Part shown: positions 37,261-46,942 of the stretch, piece by piece
Layout: every line of letters starts with the position of its first letter
Numbering within the stretch: position 1 is the first letter of the stretch
Assembly (NCBI GenBank): GCA_016218725.1
Contig: JACRDB010000127.1
Span: forward strand, 1-64,000
Direction of reading: 5' to 3'
Source: Deltaproteobacteria bacterium
GTDB taxonomy: Bacteria; Myxococcota_A; Polyangia; Polyangiales; Ga0077539
DNA length: 64,000 nucleotides
Notes under the pieces: model-generated
The model's database searches: none
The model's input: only the letters and a program-made list of their open reading frames with translations
What the model was told of the DNA's origin: nothing
Translations under genes and position numbers: made by a program

Positions 37261-38099
37261 GCCCCGCCGCGCCCCACGTGGTGGTGGACCGCCTGGTCAA
37301 GCGCTACGGCGAGCGCACCGTCCTGCACGGCGTGGACCTCACCATCAACCGCGCGGAAACCCTTGTAATCATTGGAGGTTCCGGCGCCGGCAAGAGCACC
37401 CTGGTGCGCCACCTGATCGCCCTGGAGCGGCCGACCAGCGGGAGGATCCTCATCGGCGGGACGGACATCGCCTCGCTCTCGGACGTCGAGCTCGCCGTGG
37501 CCCGGCGGCGCTTCGGGATGGTGTTCCAGAAGTACGCCCTCTTCGACTCCATGACGTGCTTCGAGAACGTGGCGTTTCCGCTGCGGGAGCAGACCCGCTT
37601 GAAGGAGAAGGAAGTGCGCGAGCGGGTGCTCGCGAAGCTCCGGGACCTCGGCGTGGAGCATGCCGCGCAGCTCACGCCCGCGCAGATCTCCGGCGGCATG
37701 GCCAAGCGCGTGGGCATCGCCCGGGCCCTGGTCCTGGAGCCCGAGCTCCTGATCTACGACGAGCCCACCTCGGGCCTGGACCCGGTGACCTCCCGCACCG
37801 TGGACGACCTCATCGAGGAGATGCGCGAGCGCTTCGCGGTCACCTCGGTGATCATCACGCACGACATGGTCAGCGCGTTTGACATCGCCGACCAGCTCGC
37901 GATGCTCATCAAGGGCCGGGTGGTGGCCCAGGGGCCCCCCGGGGAGGTGCTCACGAGCGCCCACGAGGACGTCCAGCGCTTCATCCGGTCGAGCGGCGTC
38001 GAGGCCTCGCGGCTGGAGAAGCGCCGCCGTCGCACCCCCGCGGCGGAGCTGGCCGCGCGCTTCGCGGCGGAGGCGCCCGTAGGACACCCCCCTCCTTGA
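37257..38099 (+). CDS. mlaF: MlaF-type ABC ATPase for phospholipid transport
   Basis: The product is 280 residues. Walker A is GGSGAGKST, the Q-loop segment is VFQKYALFDSMTC, the signature is ISGGM and Walker B is LLIYDEPTSGLD. The ISGGMAKRVGIARAL segment is the MlaF form. The tail of about 30 residues is basic and Ala-rich. It is coupled to mlaE. No MCE-domain gene (mlaD) or mlaC follows. The next gene is a thiolase with its own start signals, so the missing subunits must lie elsewhere. Confidence 0.95.
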   Translation: MSPAAPHVVVDRLVKRYGERTVLHGVDLTINRAETLVIIGGSGAGKSTLVRHLIALERPTSGRILIGGTDIASLSDVELAVARRRFGMVFQKYALFDSMTCFENVAFPLREQTRLKEKEVRERVLAKLRDLGVEHAAQLTPAQISGGMAKRVGIARALVLEPELLIYDEPTSGLDPVTSRTVDDLIEEMRERFAVTSVIITHDMVSAFDIADQLAMLIKGRVVAQGPPGEVLTSAHEDVQRFIRSSGVEASRLEKRRRRTPAAELAARFAAEAPVGHPPP

Positions 38100-38156
38100 C
38101 ACCCCCCGCAGGGGACTGAAGATCCCGGCGTCCCACCGTCCGAGGAGTATCCGTCC

Positions 38157-39341
38157 ATGAGCAAGCCAGAGGTATTCATCTGTAGCGCGGTGCGCACGCC
38201 CATCGGGAGCTTTCAGGGCGCCCTGGCCGAGGTGCCCGCCCCGAGGCTGGGGGCCGTCGCCGTCAAGAGCGCGCTGGAGCGCGCCGGGCTCACGCCGAAC
38301 GCCGTGGACGAGGTCTACCTCGGGAACGTCCTCACCGCGGGCGTGGGCCAGGCCCCGGCGCGCCAGGCGGCGCTCTATGCGGGCCTGCCGGACAAGGTCC
38401 CCTGCACCACCGTCGGCAAGGTGTGCGGCTCGGGCCTCATGGCCACGGTGCTGGGGGCCAAGAGCATCCTCCTGGGGGACGCCGCAGTGGCGGTGGTGGG
38501 CGGCATGGAGAGCATGTCCAATGTGCCCTACCTCCTCCCCGGCGCCCGCAAGGGCTTTCGCATGGGCAACCAGACCGCCGTGGACGGCATGGTCCATGAC
38601 GGCCTCTGGGACCCCTACAAGAACTTTCATATGGGCAACGCCGGCGAACTCTGCGCCCGGGAGAAGAACATCTCCCGCGAGGAGCAGGACGCCTTCGCCC
38701 GGGAGTCCTACCGCCGGGCTCTGGCCGCCCAGGCCGAGGGGCGCTTCAAGGACGAGCTCGTCGGGGTCGAGGTGGCCGGCAGGAAGGGCGCGGTCACCGT
38801 CTCCGTGGACGAGGAGCCCGGCAAGGGCGACGCGGACAAGCTCCCCACGCTGCGCCCGGCCTTCGACAAGAACGGGACCATCACCGCGGCCAACGCCAGC
38901 AAGATCAATGACGGGGCCGCCGCCCTGGTGCTCGCCAGCGCCGAGGCCGTCCGAGAGCGGGGCTTGAAGCCCCTCGCCCGGGTGCTGGGCTACGGCTCCG
39001 TGGCCCAGGCCCCGGAGTGGTTCACCACCGCGCCCGCCAAGGTCATCGCCCACACCCTCCAGCGCCTCGGGCTCACCGTGGGCGACATCGACCTCTTCGA
39101 GGTCAACGAGGCCTTCGCCGTGGTCGCCCTGGCCGTCGCCCGCGAGGCGGGCCTGGACCTCGCCAGGGTCAACGTACACGGCGGGGCCGTGGCCCTGGGG
39201 CACCCGATCGGTGCTTCGGGTGCACGCATCCTGGTGACACTCCTCCACGCCATGCGCGCGAGGGACGCCCGCCGGGGCCTCGCCACGCTCTGCATCGGCG
39301 GCGGCGAGGCCGTCGCCGTGGTGGTCGAGCGGACTACCTAG
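38157..39341 (+). CDS. Acetyl-CoA acetyltransferase (thiolase)
   Basis: The product is 394 residues. The nucleophile is C90 in VGKVCGSG. The His and second Cys of the thiolase site appear in GHPIGASG and CIGGGE near the end. It condenses two acetyl-CoA or thiolyses acetoacetyl-CoA. The sequence pattern suits the biosynthetic type (AtoB/PhaA), which can feed polyhydroxybutyrate, ketone-body or isoprenoid routes. It stands alone, so the pathway cannot be decided. A GAGGAG ten bases upstream supports this ATG. Confidence 0.93.
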   Translation: MSKPEVFICSAVRTPIGSFQGALAEVPAPRLGAVAVKSALERAGLTPNAVDEVYLGNVLTAGVGQAPARQAALYAGLPDKVPCTTVGKVCGSGLMATVLGAKSILLGDAAVAVVGGMESMSNVPYLLPGARKGFRMGNQTAVDGMVHDGLWDPYKNFHMGNAGELCAREKNISREEQDAFARESYRRALAAQAEGRFKDELVGVEVAGRKGAVTVSVDEEPGKGDADKLPTLRPAFDKNGTITAANASKINDGAAALVLASAEAVRERGLKPLARVLGYGSVAQAPEWFTTAPAKVIAHTLQRLGLTVGDIDLFEVNEAFAVVALAVAREAGLDLARVNVHGGAVALGHPIGASGARILVTLLHAMRARDARRGLATLCIGGGEAVAVVVERTT

Positions 39342-39385
39342 AAGTACCTTGACCTCCGCGGTGGGAGTACACTGGGCCCAGTCCC

Positions 39386-42300
39386 ATGGCCCCACGACCG
39401 CCTCCGCCGGACATCTCGGAGATCGGACCGTCCCACCAGGAGGACGATGACGAGGCTTCGGGGCGCTACCGCTTCTCGCTCCCGCCCCGGACCCGGAAGA
39501 CCGCCTCGCAGCCGCCGGAGGAGGCGCCGGCGGCCCAGACCGCCCAGGCGGCGCAGGCACCGCCCGCTACGCCCGTGCCGCCACAGCCTCCGGGCCCCCG
39601 GGAGCCCGCGGCGCTGCGCCTCCAGGAGACCTCTGGCAGCGTCCACCGCGAGGTGGGTGGAGGGATGGAAGAGGTCGTCCAGCTTTCCCAGACACCCGCG
39701 CTGCACCCTTCCACCCTGGAAACCTCGACGGAAAAACCGGAAAAGAGTCGAGCGGTTGTTTCGAGCGACCCGGAGGACTCCTGGGATGCGCTCCCCACGG
39801 AGGCGCGGACGCCCGAGGCCGAGGCGCTGGAGGCACTTACCTTCCTGGCGCCACAGACGCTGATTCATGTGGACGTCGGGGAGCGGGAGGACCTGGGGGA
39901 CCTCTTTGGCGGCGCCGAGGAGGAGCCTGCGGAGCCCCCGCCCGCGAACCCCGAGGCGCCCTCATGGCCCATGGAGGCGCCTCCGGCGAGGCCCCGCTCG
40001 GAGCGCCCACCGGCGACGCTCCCTGGTGTGACGGCGTACGCCCAGGAATTCGACGTGGTGGAGACCATGGACGCCCCGAGCCACCCGCCGCCGAGGCCCT
40101 CGGTTCCTCCCAGGCCAACCCTGGAGTACGCCGCGGTGGAGGGTTCAGGTTTCGATCTGGACCTGGAGGAGCGGCAGCACAGCCCCGCTCGACCGGTGGC
40201 AAAACTGGAAGAAGAGGACCCTCTCGGGCTGCCATTGGAGCCCCTGGAGGAGCCCTCTCGGGGTGCCCCGACGGTGATCGGCTTCGCCAGGCCACCCCAC
40301 CGGGCCGCCCCTGCGGACTTTGAGACCCTGTTCGACACGGATCCGCCGCGGGGCCCGGCCGAGCCCGAGGACGAGGACGGGGCGCGCGAACGTGCCATGG
40401 ACACCGCCACCACGACGCAGTTCCGCGTGGAGGAGCCCGACCGGGTGGAGGAGCCCGAGGCGACCGAGGAGCCCGCCGAGGACTTCGTGGCCGAGGCCGA
40501 GGCCGACGCGGCGGAGGCCGCCGAGGAGGAGGGCGCCCGAGCCCTGGAGGAGCAGGCCCAGCGCGACGCCCTGGCGGACTTCACCCGCTCCCTCGTACAG
40601 ACCATGAACCGGTCGACGTACTACGAGGTCGGCCACCCCGCCCACGCCAGCGTGAGCGAGGAGCTCTTCGAGAAGCTCCTCGGGCTCCTGCGGGAGCAGC
40701 CCCAGGTGGGCTACCTCCTGCTCCGGGGGAAGGTCCCGGAGGTCTTCGTGGACGGCGTGGGCTCCAACCGCGTGAACCTCCGGGAGACCATGGCCGCGGG
40801 CGTGTACGAGGTCTTCATCCCGCGGTTCATCGAGTACTTTGATCGCTACGAGCTGGTGATGCTGGCCTTCGGGCGCGCCATGACGCTCTCGGAGTTCGGG
40901 CATTTCGTGTCGGTGATCACGCGGCCCGCCACGCACCACGCGAGCGTCTCGCTCTCGGAGTCGCTGCTGGCGGCCGGGGTGATGAACGTCTCGTGCCTGA
41001 GCGCCGCGGACCTGGGCAGCGTGGACGCGGACCTTCCCTGGCAGGTGAGGGTGTGCCTCGCGCGGCTCCGGCGGGACCTGCGGGCCATTCCCTACTACCA
41101 AAAGCTCGGCGAGGACGCCGTCCGCGCGGCCAAGAAGCAGATCTTCCTGGACGTGGTGCGGCCGCTGCAGCACGTGGACCTGATCAAGCTCCTGGTGATC
41201 AACGCCCCGCGGATCGAGGACGACCTGGCGCGGCACCACGGGCTCGTGGGGCTGCACATCACCGAGAGCGTGGTGGCCGCGGTGAGCGTCCGGGCGCTGT
41301 GCGAGCTCCTGGAGAGCCTCCTCGGGGACCTCGCCGGCGAGCACCGCCACGCGGACGTCTATGGCCCCGCGCGGGAGGAGGCCCTGGGGCTCTGCCGGGC
41401 GCGGCTCCTCCTGGAGAAGCCCCCGGGGACCGAGGCCACCTTCCGCGCGCTCTACGAGAGGAAGATGGTGGCCCTCTCGGAGCTGCCGGACTCGCTCCAG
41501 GAGTACCTCCTGGCCGAGGAGTGGCTCTCCCGGCGCGAGGCCGGGGCCACCGGGCGCTTCGTGGTGACCGACGCGCGGGACGCCAGGGTGCTCGCGAGGA
41601 TCGTGCGCAAGGTGCTCGACGCGGGGGAGGTCCCGGCGGCCACGGACCTCGCCGAGCCGTTGGTCTCCGTGGCCGAGGACGCCCACTCGCCCCTGCAGGG
41701 AGTCTCCCGCGAGGTGCTGGCGAAGCTCATCCCGCCGGAGGAGCTCGACGGGCTGATCCTACGCTTCGAGAGCGTCCACGGGGAGGAGCAGCAGGGCCTC
41801 GGGCGCTTCCTGGGGTCCCTCGGGAGGCTCAGCGCGGTGGCCCTGATGCGCAGGCTCCTGACGCAGGAGGGCGGGCGGCTCTACGGCCCGAGCTGGCAGC
41901 TCCTGGACGGGATGCGGGCCCACACCGGGGACGCGGTGCGCTGGGCCCTGGACCACAGCGGCGACGCGCCGCCGACGGCGCTCCGGGCCATCATGACCAT
42001 GGCGCGCAGGCACCTGGACCCGCAGGTGGCCGAGTCCGCCGCGCGCTTCGCCCACCACGACGACGGCCGGGTGCGCCTGGCGGCCCTCGGGCTCCTGGCC
42101 GAGGCGCGGCACCCCTTCGCGCGGGAGCTCTTCCTCCAGCGCGTCGAGGACGACGACGCGGACGTGCGCACCATGGTGCTGTCCGCGCTCCACGACCGGC
42201 TGGACGAGCCCGACGAGGCCCGACGCCACGCGCTCAAGGTGCTGCTCTCGGCCCGCCAGGACACCCCGAGGGAGCTCTTGCTCGTGTGCATCCGGGTGGT

Positions 42301-42520
42301 GGCCTCCGCGGACCCCGAGGGCCCCGACCGCGACCAGGTCGTCGCGGCGCTCGTCCACGCCCAGCGCAAGGAGACCCTCGGGGGGGGGATCTTCGGCCTC
42401 CGGCGGGGCACCGTGCACGAGCCCGAGGTCGTCGAGGCGGCCCGCGTCGCGCAGGAGCACTTCGGCGCCGAGCACTCCTCCGGCCGCTCGTCGTGGATAG
42501 ACCGGCTCTTGAAGCGTTAG
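39386..42520 (+). CDS. Giant HEAT-like repeat protein with acidic low-complexity N-terminus
   Basis: The product is 1044 residues and not a family I can name. Residues 1-395 are Pro/Glu/Ala-rich and acidic with little predicted order. From about 400 on the protein is helical. It starts with ADFTRSLVQTMNRSTYYEVGHPAH, continues through long Leu-rich helices, and ends with HEAT-like repeats such as ARFAHHDDGRVRLAALGLLAEAR and VEDDDADVRTMVLSALHDRL. It has no signal peptide or membrane helix, so it should be cytoplasmic, perhaps a scaffold. Its stop codon overlaps that of the convergent gene. Confidence 0.8.
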   Translation: MAPRPPPPDISEIGPSHQEDDDEASGRYRFSLPPRTRKTASQPPEEAPAAQTAQAAQAPPATPVPPQPPGPREPAALRLQETSGSVHREVGGGMEEVVQLSQTPALHPSTLETSTEKPEKSRAVVSSDPEDSWDALPTEARTPEAEALEALTFLAPQTLIHVDVGEREDLGDLFGGAEEEPAEPPPANPEAPSWPMEAPPARPRSERPPATLPGVTAYAQEFDVVETMDAPSHPPPRPSVPPRPTLEYAAVEGSGFDLDLEERQHSPARPVAKLEEEDPLGLPLEPLEEPSRGAPTVIGFARPPHRAAPADFETLFDTDPPRGPAEPEDEDGARERAMDTATTTQFRVEEPDRVEEPEATEEPAEDFVAEAEADAAEAAEEEGARALEEQAQRDALADFTRSLVQTMNRSTYYEVGHPAHASVSEELFEKLLGLLREQPQVGYLLLRGKVPEVFVDGVGSNRVNLRETMAAGVYEVFIPRFIEYFDRYELVMLAFGRAMTLSEFGHFVSVITRPATHHASVSLSESLLAAGVMNVSCLSAADLGSVDADLPWQVRVCLARLRRDLRAIPYYQKLGEDAVRAAKKQIFLDVVRPLQHVDLIKLLVINAPRIEDDLARHHGLVGLHITESVVAAVSVRALCELLESLLGDLAGEHRHADVYGPAREEALGLCRARLLLEKPPGTEATFRALYERKMVALSELPDSLQEYLLAEEWLSRREAGATGRFVVTDARDARVLARIVRKVLDAGEVPAATDLAEPLVSVAEDAHSPLQGVSREVLAKLIPPEELDGLILRFESVHGEEQQGLGRFLGSLGRLSAVALMRRLLTQEGGRLYGPSWQLLDGMRAHTGDAVRWALDHSGDAPPTALRAIMTMARRHLDPQVAESAARFAHHDDGRVRLAALGLLAEARHPFARELFLQRVEDDDADVRTMVLSALHDRLDEPDEARRHALKVLLSARQDTPRELLLVCIRVVASADPEGPDRDQVVAALVHAQRKETLGGGIFGLRRGTVHEPEVVEAARVAQEHFGAEHSSGRSSWIDRLLKR

Positions 42521-43098
42521 TACGTGACGCTCAAGGTGAGGGTCAGGCCCGAGACTGAACCGCCATTCAGTGACGGCGCGAGCGCGAGGCGCGCCCCCGG
42601 CGCCTGGAGCTCGTGGCCGCGGGCGTTGCTTCGGAGCTCATACCCCACCACGGCGCCGACCACGGGGAGGGCGGCGGTGGCGATGGTCACGGCCTCGGTG
42701 CGGGCCAGGAGGGCGATGGGGATGGCCAGGGCCACGCCCCCGACGGTGCCCAGGAGCGCGCTGGCGTAGCTCCCGAGGCCGTCCATGGAGGCCCCGGCCC
42801 AGGCAGTGCCCAGGGGCGTCCCGAGGAGGAAGCCCAGGTAGCCCGCGCCCACGGTGGCGAGGGTGCAGGTGTCCGGCGCCTCGTCCCGGGTGCACACCAC
42901 GGCGCGCGCCGTGAGGGCCGTGAGGGCCGCGGCCGCGGCGCCGAGGCCCAGGCCAAGGAGCGGCTCCACGAGCACCCTCGGGGCGCGGCGCTGGCGGGCC
43001 CTCTCGGCCAGGGCGGGGCCGTCCTGGGCCAGGACCCCGGGGCTCCCAAGGACCGCCGCGAGCCCGAGGAGCCACGGCCCACGACGGGCCACGATCAC
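42517..43098 (-). CDS. Secreted/membrane protein with glycine-rich hydrophobic segments
   Basis: The product is 193 residues. The signal peptide ends in VLA-Q. Three or four Gly/Ala-rich hydrophobic stretches follow (for example LGAAAAALTALTARAVV and ALLGTVGGVALAIPIALLA), then a beta-rich C-terminus ending in LTLTLSVTY. The terminal Tyr and the strand pattern hint at outer-membrane insertion, but the middle looks helical. The GTG start overlaps the def stop, so it is co-transcribed with def. Function unknown. Confidence 0.65.
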   Translation of the reverse strand: MIVARRGPWLLGLAAVLGSPGVLAQDGPALAERARQRRAPRVLVEPLLGLGLGAAAAALTALTARAVVCTRDEAPDTCTLATVGAGYLGFLLGTPLGTAWAGASMDGLGSYASALLGTVGGVALAIPIALLARTEAVTIATAALPVVGAVVGYELRSNARGHELQAPGARLALAPSLNGGSVSGLTLTLSVTY

Positions 43099-43670
43099 CC
43101 ACCCATCCGTTCGACCAGGGCGCGGGCCCGGGCCACGAAGTCCGCCATGTGGAAGCGCTCGAAGTCCGCCCAGGTGGTGAGCGTGCGGGTGTCTTGAACC
43201 CGGTCCACGAAGAGCACCCCGTCCAGGTGGTCCACCTCGTGCTGGAAGGTGCCCGCGGTGAGGCCGCGGACCTCGCGGTCGATGGGGTTTCCCTCGCGAT
43301 CCCAGGCCAGGAGGCGCAGCACCGTGGCCCGAGGCACCACGCCCCGGAGGTTGGGCACCGAGAGGCAGCCCTCGTAGTTGTCGAAGCGCTCGTCGGTGAG
43401 GAAGGTGAGCACCGGGTTGATCAGCACCGTGAGGGGAACCCTGGGCTTGTACGGGTACCTGGGGTTATTGCTCACCTCCACGGCGCAGATACGCAACGGC
43501 TCGTAGACCTGCGTCGCCGCCAGGCCCGCACCGTTTGCGTCCCGCATTGTCTCCACGAGATCATCGATGAAGCGCTGGGTCTCCGGGGCGAGGAGCTCCT
43601 CCAGGGAGAGCTCCCTGGCGCGCTGGCGGAGGATGGGGTGACCGAGGGTGGCGATCTTCCGGAGGGCCAT
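43095..43670 (-). CDS. def: Peptide deformylase
   Basis: The product is 191 residues. All three family motifs are intact: GAGLAATQ (47-54), EGCLS (100-104) and QHEVDH (143-148), the last with the HExxH metal-binding site. It removes the N-formyl group from new proteins. The ATG was chosen at the family-typical ALRKIATLGHPILRQ. An upstream ATG at 43721 would add seventeen residues. TGCTACTGT on the minus strand ends twelve bases before the ATG. Confidence 0.96.
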   Translation of the reverse strand: MALRKIATLGHPILRQRARELSLEELLAPETQRFIDDLVETMRDANGAGLAATQVYEPLRICAVEVSNNPRYPYKPRVPLTVLINPVLTFLTDERFDNYEGCLSVPNLRGVVPRATVLRLLAWDREGNPIDREVRGLTAGTFQHEVDHLDGVLFVDRVQDTRTLTTWADFERFHMADFVARARALVERMGG

Positions 43671-43976
43671 GATGGGCGCGGGACAGTAGCACCGACCATC
43701 ACCCCGGACGATGGCAGCCATTGAGGTCTCTCCGGTGCTCCGGGACCCTGCCCGGTGGCACGCTGTGCGGCGATGCTTGCGTGGCGGAGCCCGAAAAACC
43801 CGTTGGTTCGAGGGGGCATGTGGGACAATGTGCGCGGTGCGGTCTGGAATCCGCGGGTGACGCTTGTCCAGGGCGCACAAAGGTGTGTAGAGTCGCGCAC
43901 CATTGGCGCCACCCCCCCTTCGGGGGACGTTGGGGGCCGGCACGGGCGCAGCACATTCTGTACTGGAGGCACTGGG
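43671..43976. other. Divergent intergenic region between def and the first propeller cytochrome
   Basis: These 306 bases hold no convincing gene. On the def side TGCTACTGT (minus strand, 43683-43691) serves as an extended -10. On the other side the only promoter-like pair I see is a weak TTGTCC with TAGAGT 18 bases later, around 43865-43894. GGAGG at 43964-43968 is the Shine-Dalgarno site of the cytochrome gene, eight bases from its ATG. Open frames crossing this stretch are extensions of the flanking genes. Confidence 0.5.
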
Positions 43977-46922
43977 ATGAGACGACGTTGGCTCGGATGG
44001 ACAGTCTTTGCGGGGGCGCTGGGGCTCATGGGATGCCCCAGCGACCCGCCTCCTCCGACGGACTCGGGGGCTGGGGACACGGGCACCGCGGACACGGGCG
44101 GGGCGGACACCACGCCGCCGCCGGACACGGGGATGCAGGACACCGGGCGGCCGCCGGACACGACGCCTCCGCCGGACACGACGCCTCCGCCGGACACGAC
44201 GCCTCCGCCGGACACGACGCCTCCGCCGGACACGACGCCTCCGCCGGACACGACGCCTCCGCCGGACACGATGCCGCCGCCCCCGCCGCCGATGGCGCGG
44301 ACGACGGCGACCAACGGCTCGGCCGTGGCGATCACGCGGGACGACATGTTCGCGGTGGCGGTGAACCGCACGGCGAACACCGTGAGGGTCTTCCGGACGA
44401 TGCTCGGGGCCACGCCGACGGCGACGCCGGTGGGGTCTGACGTGGCGTTCACCAACGGGGAGCCCTGGGCGGCGGTGATCGGCAACGACGACAACACGGC
44501 GTACGTGATCCTGCGGCGCTCGCGCCGGCTGGTGCGCATCGGGAACATCCGCACGGCGCCGATGGAGACCGGGACCGTGGACGTAGGCTCGGAGCCGACG
44601 GGGCTCGCGATCTCGCCGACGGGGCAGCGGGTGTACGTGGCCAACTGGCAGGACGGGACGGTGACCGAGGTTCGCACGGCGGACATGTCCGTGGCGCGGA
44701 CCATCGACCTGAACCCGGCGCTGGCGTCCAGCGGGATGCTGGGGACGGTGATGCCCAGGCCCGCGCTGGCGCACCCGCGGGCCATCGCGGTGACGAACAA
44801 CGGCAACACGGACGACAACGACGAGACGGTGTACGTCACGGAGTTCTTCTCGCAGGCGCGGACGGGGGCGACCCTGCCCGCGGACGACAGCCAGCTCGAC
44901 GTGAACCGCCAGGGGGTGGTGTACCGCTTCAACGCGGGCACGGGGATGGTGGGCGGGCTGATCACCATCGCCCCGGTGGCGGACACGGGCTTCCGCGACA
45001 GCGCGGGGGCCACGAGCGCCACCACGGGCCGGGTGACGGGCTGCTTCCCGAACCAGCTCTACGCCGCGGCGCTCAACGGCGGGCGGCTCTACGTGACCAG
45101 CGTGTGCGAGTCCCCGCGGGGCCCGGTGGGCCCGGTGATCGACGCGGCGACCAACACGGCCAGCAACGTCAACAACTTCAAGACGGAGATCCACACGGGG
45201 ATCTTCGTCGTGGACACCGCCACCAACGCCGAGGTGCCCGCCCAGGGCATCCTGATGCCGCAGCGGTGGCAGGGCCTCTTCGACGGGGCGACCCCGCCGG
45301 TGGCGGACGACGCGGCGAGCCGGCGGATCCCGCTGATCGCCAACGACATCGCCTTCGCGCCGATGACCAACGTGGCCTACGTCACGTCCTACGGCTCCGA
45401 CGCGGTGTTCCGGGTGCAGTACATGTCCACCGGCGCCGTGCAGGAGATCGGGAGCACCACGCCGCTCCAGCGCTTCATTCCGCTGAACCCCGCGGGCATG
45501 CCCGCGGGGCGTCTCCCGGTGGGCCTCGCGATCAACAACGGGCGCTCGCATGCGCTGGTGATCAATGAGAACACCCGGAACCTGAGCCTGGTGTCGCTCT
45601 CCACGCAGACGCTGGTGACCGCCGTGGCGGCGGCGCCCGCGCCCATGGGGGCGGACGCCGAGGCCAACGAGGGCCGTCGCTTCTTCGTGACGGGCCTGGG
45701 CCGCTGGTCCCTCCGGGGCCAGGGATGGAACTCCTGCGAGACCTGCCACCCGGACGGTCTCACGGACAACGTGACCTGGATCTTCCCGCGCGGCCCGCGG
45801 CAGACCACCTCCCTCGACGGGACCTTCGCGCCCGACGGGATGCGCCAGCGGCTCCTGAACTGGACCGCGATCTTCGACGAGGTCCACGACTTCGAGCTGA
45901 ATACCCGCGGCAACTCTGGCGGCCTCGGCGCCATCGTGCACGCCACCAGCATGCCGCTGGCCGCCGGCGACCGGATCAACTTCGATGGCTCAAACCCGGT
46001 GCCCCCGGGGCAGATGGCCACGGCCACACCGCAGGCGGGGCTGAACGGCTCGACCTCGGGCCTGATGCCGATGGGTGGCGGGACGCCTCCGCGCTCGATC
46101 CTGAACGACTGGAACCAGATCAACGACTACATCCGCAGGATCCGCGCGCCCCGCAGGCCGTCCAACGTCCCGATGGCAGATATCATGGCGGGCCGGATGC
46201 TCTTCCGGATGAACAACTGCGCCGCCTGCCACGGCGGCGACGGCTGGACGATCTCCCGGGTCTTCCACACGCCGAACGAGGCCAACAACGCGCCGAACGG
46301 CGTCCTCCGGACGAGGACCTACACGCGCCCGGCGGGAACGGTGTTCCCTGCGGCGATGAACCCGCCATCGGCCGCCGGTCCGGCGCGCCTCCGCTTCACG
46401 CCCCCTGATTCGGTCACGGACATGGCGATGCGCACCGCCCTGATCGGTGCGAACGACCAGATCAACTGCGTGCTGCGGGCCGTCGGAACCATGCCCGCGA
46501 CGCTACCTGGAATGGCCGGGACGGACTTGTCCATGTTCGCTGGCATTCGCCCCGCCAGCGCCCCGGCGGTGTTCGAGATCCGCACCAACGCTGCGGGGGC
46601 CTTCGTCGCAGGGCAGGGCGCCACGGGCTTCAACCCCCCCGCGCTGGTCGGCATGGGCACGGGCGGGCCATACTTCCACGCTGGGAACGCCCGGACGCTG
46701 GAGGAGCTCTTCGACTCCAACGCGCCAGAAGGCGCCGCCACCCGCGTCTTCCAGGGCCACTACCGTGCCTTCTCTTCGCTGTTCCTGCAGGGAGCAGACC
46801 GGGAGGCCCAGATCCGGCAGATCGTCGCCTTCCTCATCTACATCGATGACGACGCCCCGACCGAGGCCGTTCCGATGCTCGAGGGCGGCGTGAACCCGGA
46901 CCTCTGTCCGACGTCGCTCTGA
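43977..46922 (+). CDS. Surface lipoprotein: beta-propeller plus di-heme cytochrome c
   Basis: The product is 981 residues. The lipobox is LMGC. A linker of D-T and P-P-P-D-T steps includes a six-unit DNA repeat. Residues of about 110-560 show YVTN-type propeller blades, for example EPTGLAISPTGQRVYVANWQDGTVTEV and ERTHALVINENTRNLSLVS-like strands. Heme sites are CETCH (587-591) and CAACH (748-752), separated by a domain with WTAIFDEVHDFELNTRGNSGG. The second half resembles di-heme peroxidase-type cytochromes. A paralogue with the same architecture lies at 50605-53511. Electron transfer or peroxide or thiol chemistry at the surface is likely. The substrate is unknown. Confidence 0.85.
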   Translation: MRRRWLGWTVFAGALGLMGCPSDPPPPTDSGAGDTGTADTGGADTTPPPDTGMQDTGRPPDTTPPPDTTPPPDTTPPPDTTPPPDTTPPPDTTPPPDTMPPPPPPMARTTATNGSAVAITRDDMFAVAVNRTANTVRVFRTMLGATPTATPVGSDVAFTNGEPWAAVIGNDDNTAYVILRRSRRLVRIGNIRTAPMETGTVDVGSEPTGLAISPTGQRVYVANWQDGTVTEVRTADMSVARTIDLNPALASSGMLGTVMPRPALAHPRAIAVTNNGNTDDNDETVYVTEFFSQARTGATLPADDSQLDVNRQGVVYRFNAGTGMVGGLITIAPVADTGFRDSAGATSATTGRVTGCFPNQLYAAALNGGRLYVTSVCESPRGPVGPVIDAATNTASNVNNFKTEIHTGIFVVDTATNAEVPAQGILMPQRWQGLFDGATPPVADDAASRRIPLIANDIAFAPMTNVAYVTSYGSDAVFRVQYMSTGAVQEIGSTTPLQRFIPLNPAGMPAGRLPVGLAINNGRSHALVINENTRNLSLVSLSTQTLVTAVAAAPAPMGADAEANEGRRFFVTGLGRWSLRGQGWNSCETCHPDGLTDNVTWIFPRGPRQTTSLDGTFAPDGMRQRLLNWTAIFDEVHDFELNTRGNSGGLGAIVHATSMPLAAGDRINFDGSNPVPPGQMATATPQAGLNGSTSGLMPMGGGTPPRSILNDWNQINDYIRRIRAPRRPSNVPMADIMAGRMLFRMNNCAACHGGDGWTISRVFHTPNEANNAPNGVLRTRTYTRPAGTVFPAAMNPPSAAGPARLRFTPPDSVTDMAMRTALIGANDQINCVLRAVGTMPATLPGMAGTDLSMFAGIRPASAPAVFEIRTNAAGAFVAGQGATGFNPPALVGMGTGGPYFHAGNARTLEELFDSNAPEGAATRVFQGHYRAFSSLFLQGADREAQIRQIVAFLIYIDDDAPTEAVPMLEGGVNPDLCPTSL
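44161..44268 (+). repeat. Six perfect 18-bp tandem repeats inside a linker
   Basis: The unit CGACGCCTCCGCCGGACA is repeated six times without a single mismatch and then decays. In frame it encodes repeats of T-T-P-P-P-D. It lies in the linker just after the lipobox of the propeller/di-heme lipoprotein. The perfect identity at third codon positions points to recent expansion by slippage or recombination. Confidence 0.95.
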
Positions 46923-46942
46923 GCGTCTACCAGCCTCACCCG

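Noticed and set aside
37224..39560. A long open frame antisense to mlaF and the thiolase
   Set aside because: It is Gly/Arg/His/Glu-rich without a recognisable domain and the sense strand holds two intact enzymes with all motifs. High GC content creates such frames.
44161..44268. CRISPR-like repeat
   Set aside because: Units are 18 bp, contiguous without spacers and in frame with a linker, and there are no cas genes.
43671..45941. A minus-strand frame extending upstream of def by more than 700 codons
   Set aside because: Only the last 191 codons carry peptide deformylase motifs. The rest is antisense to the propeller cytochrome.
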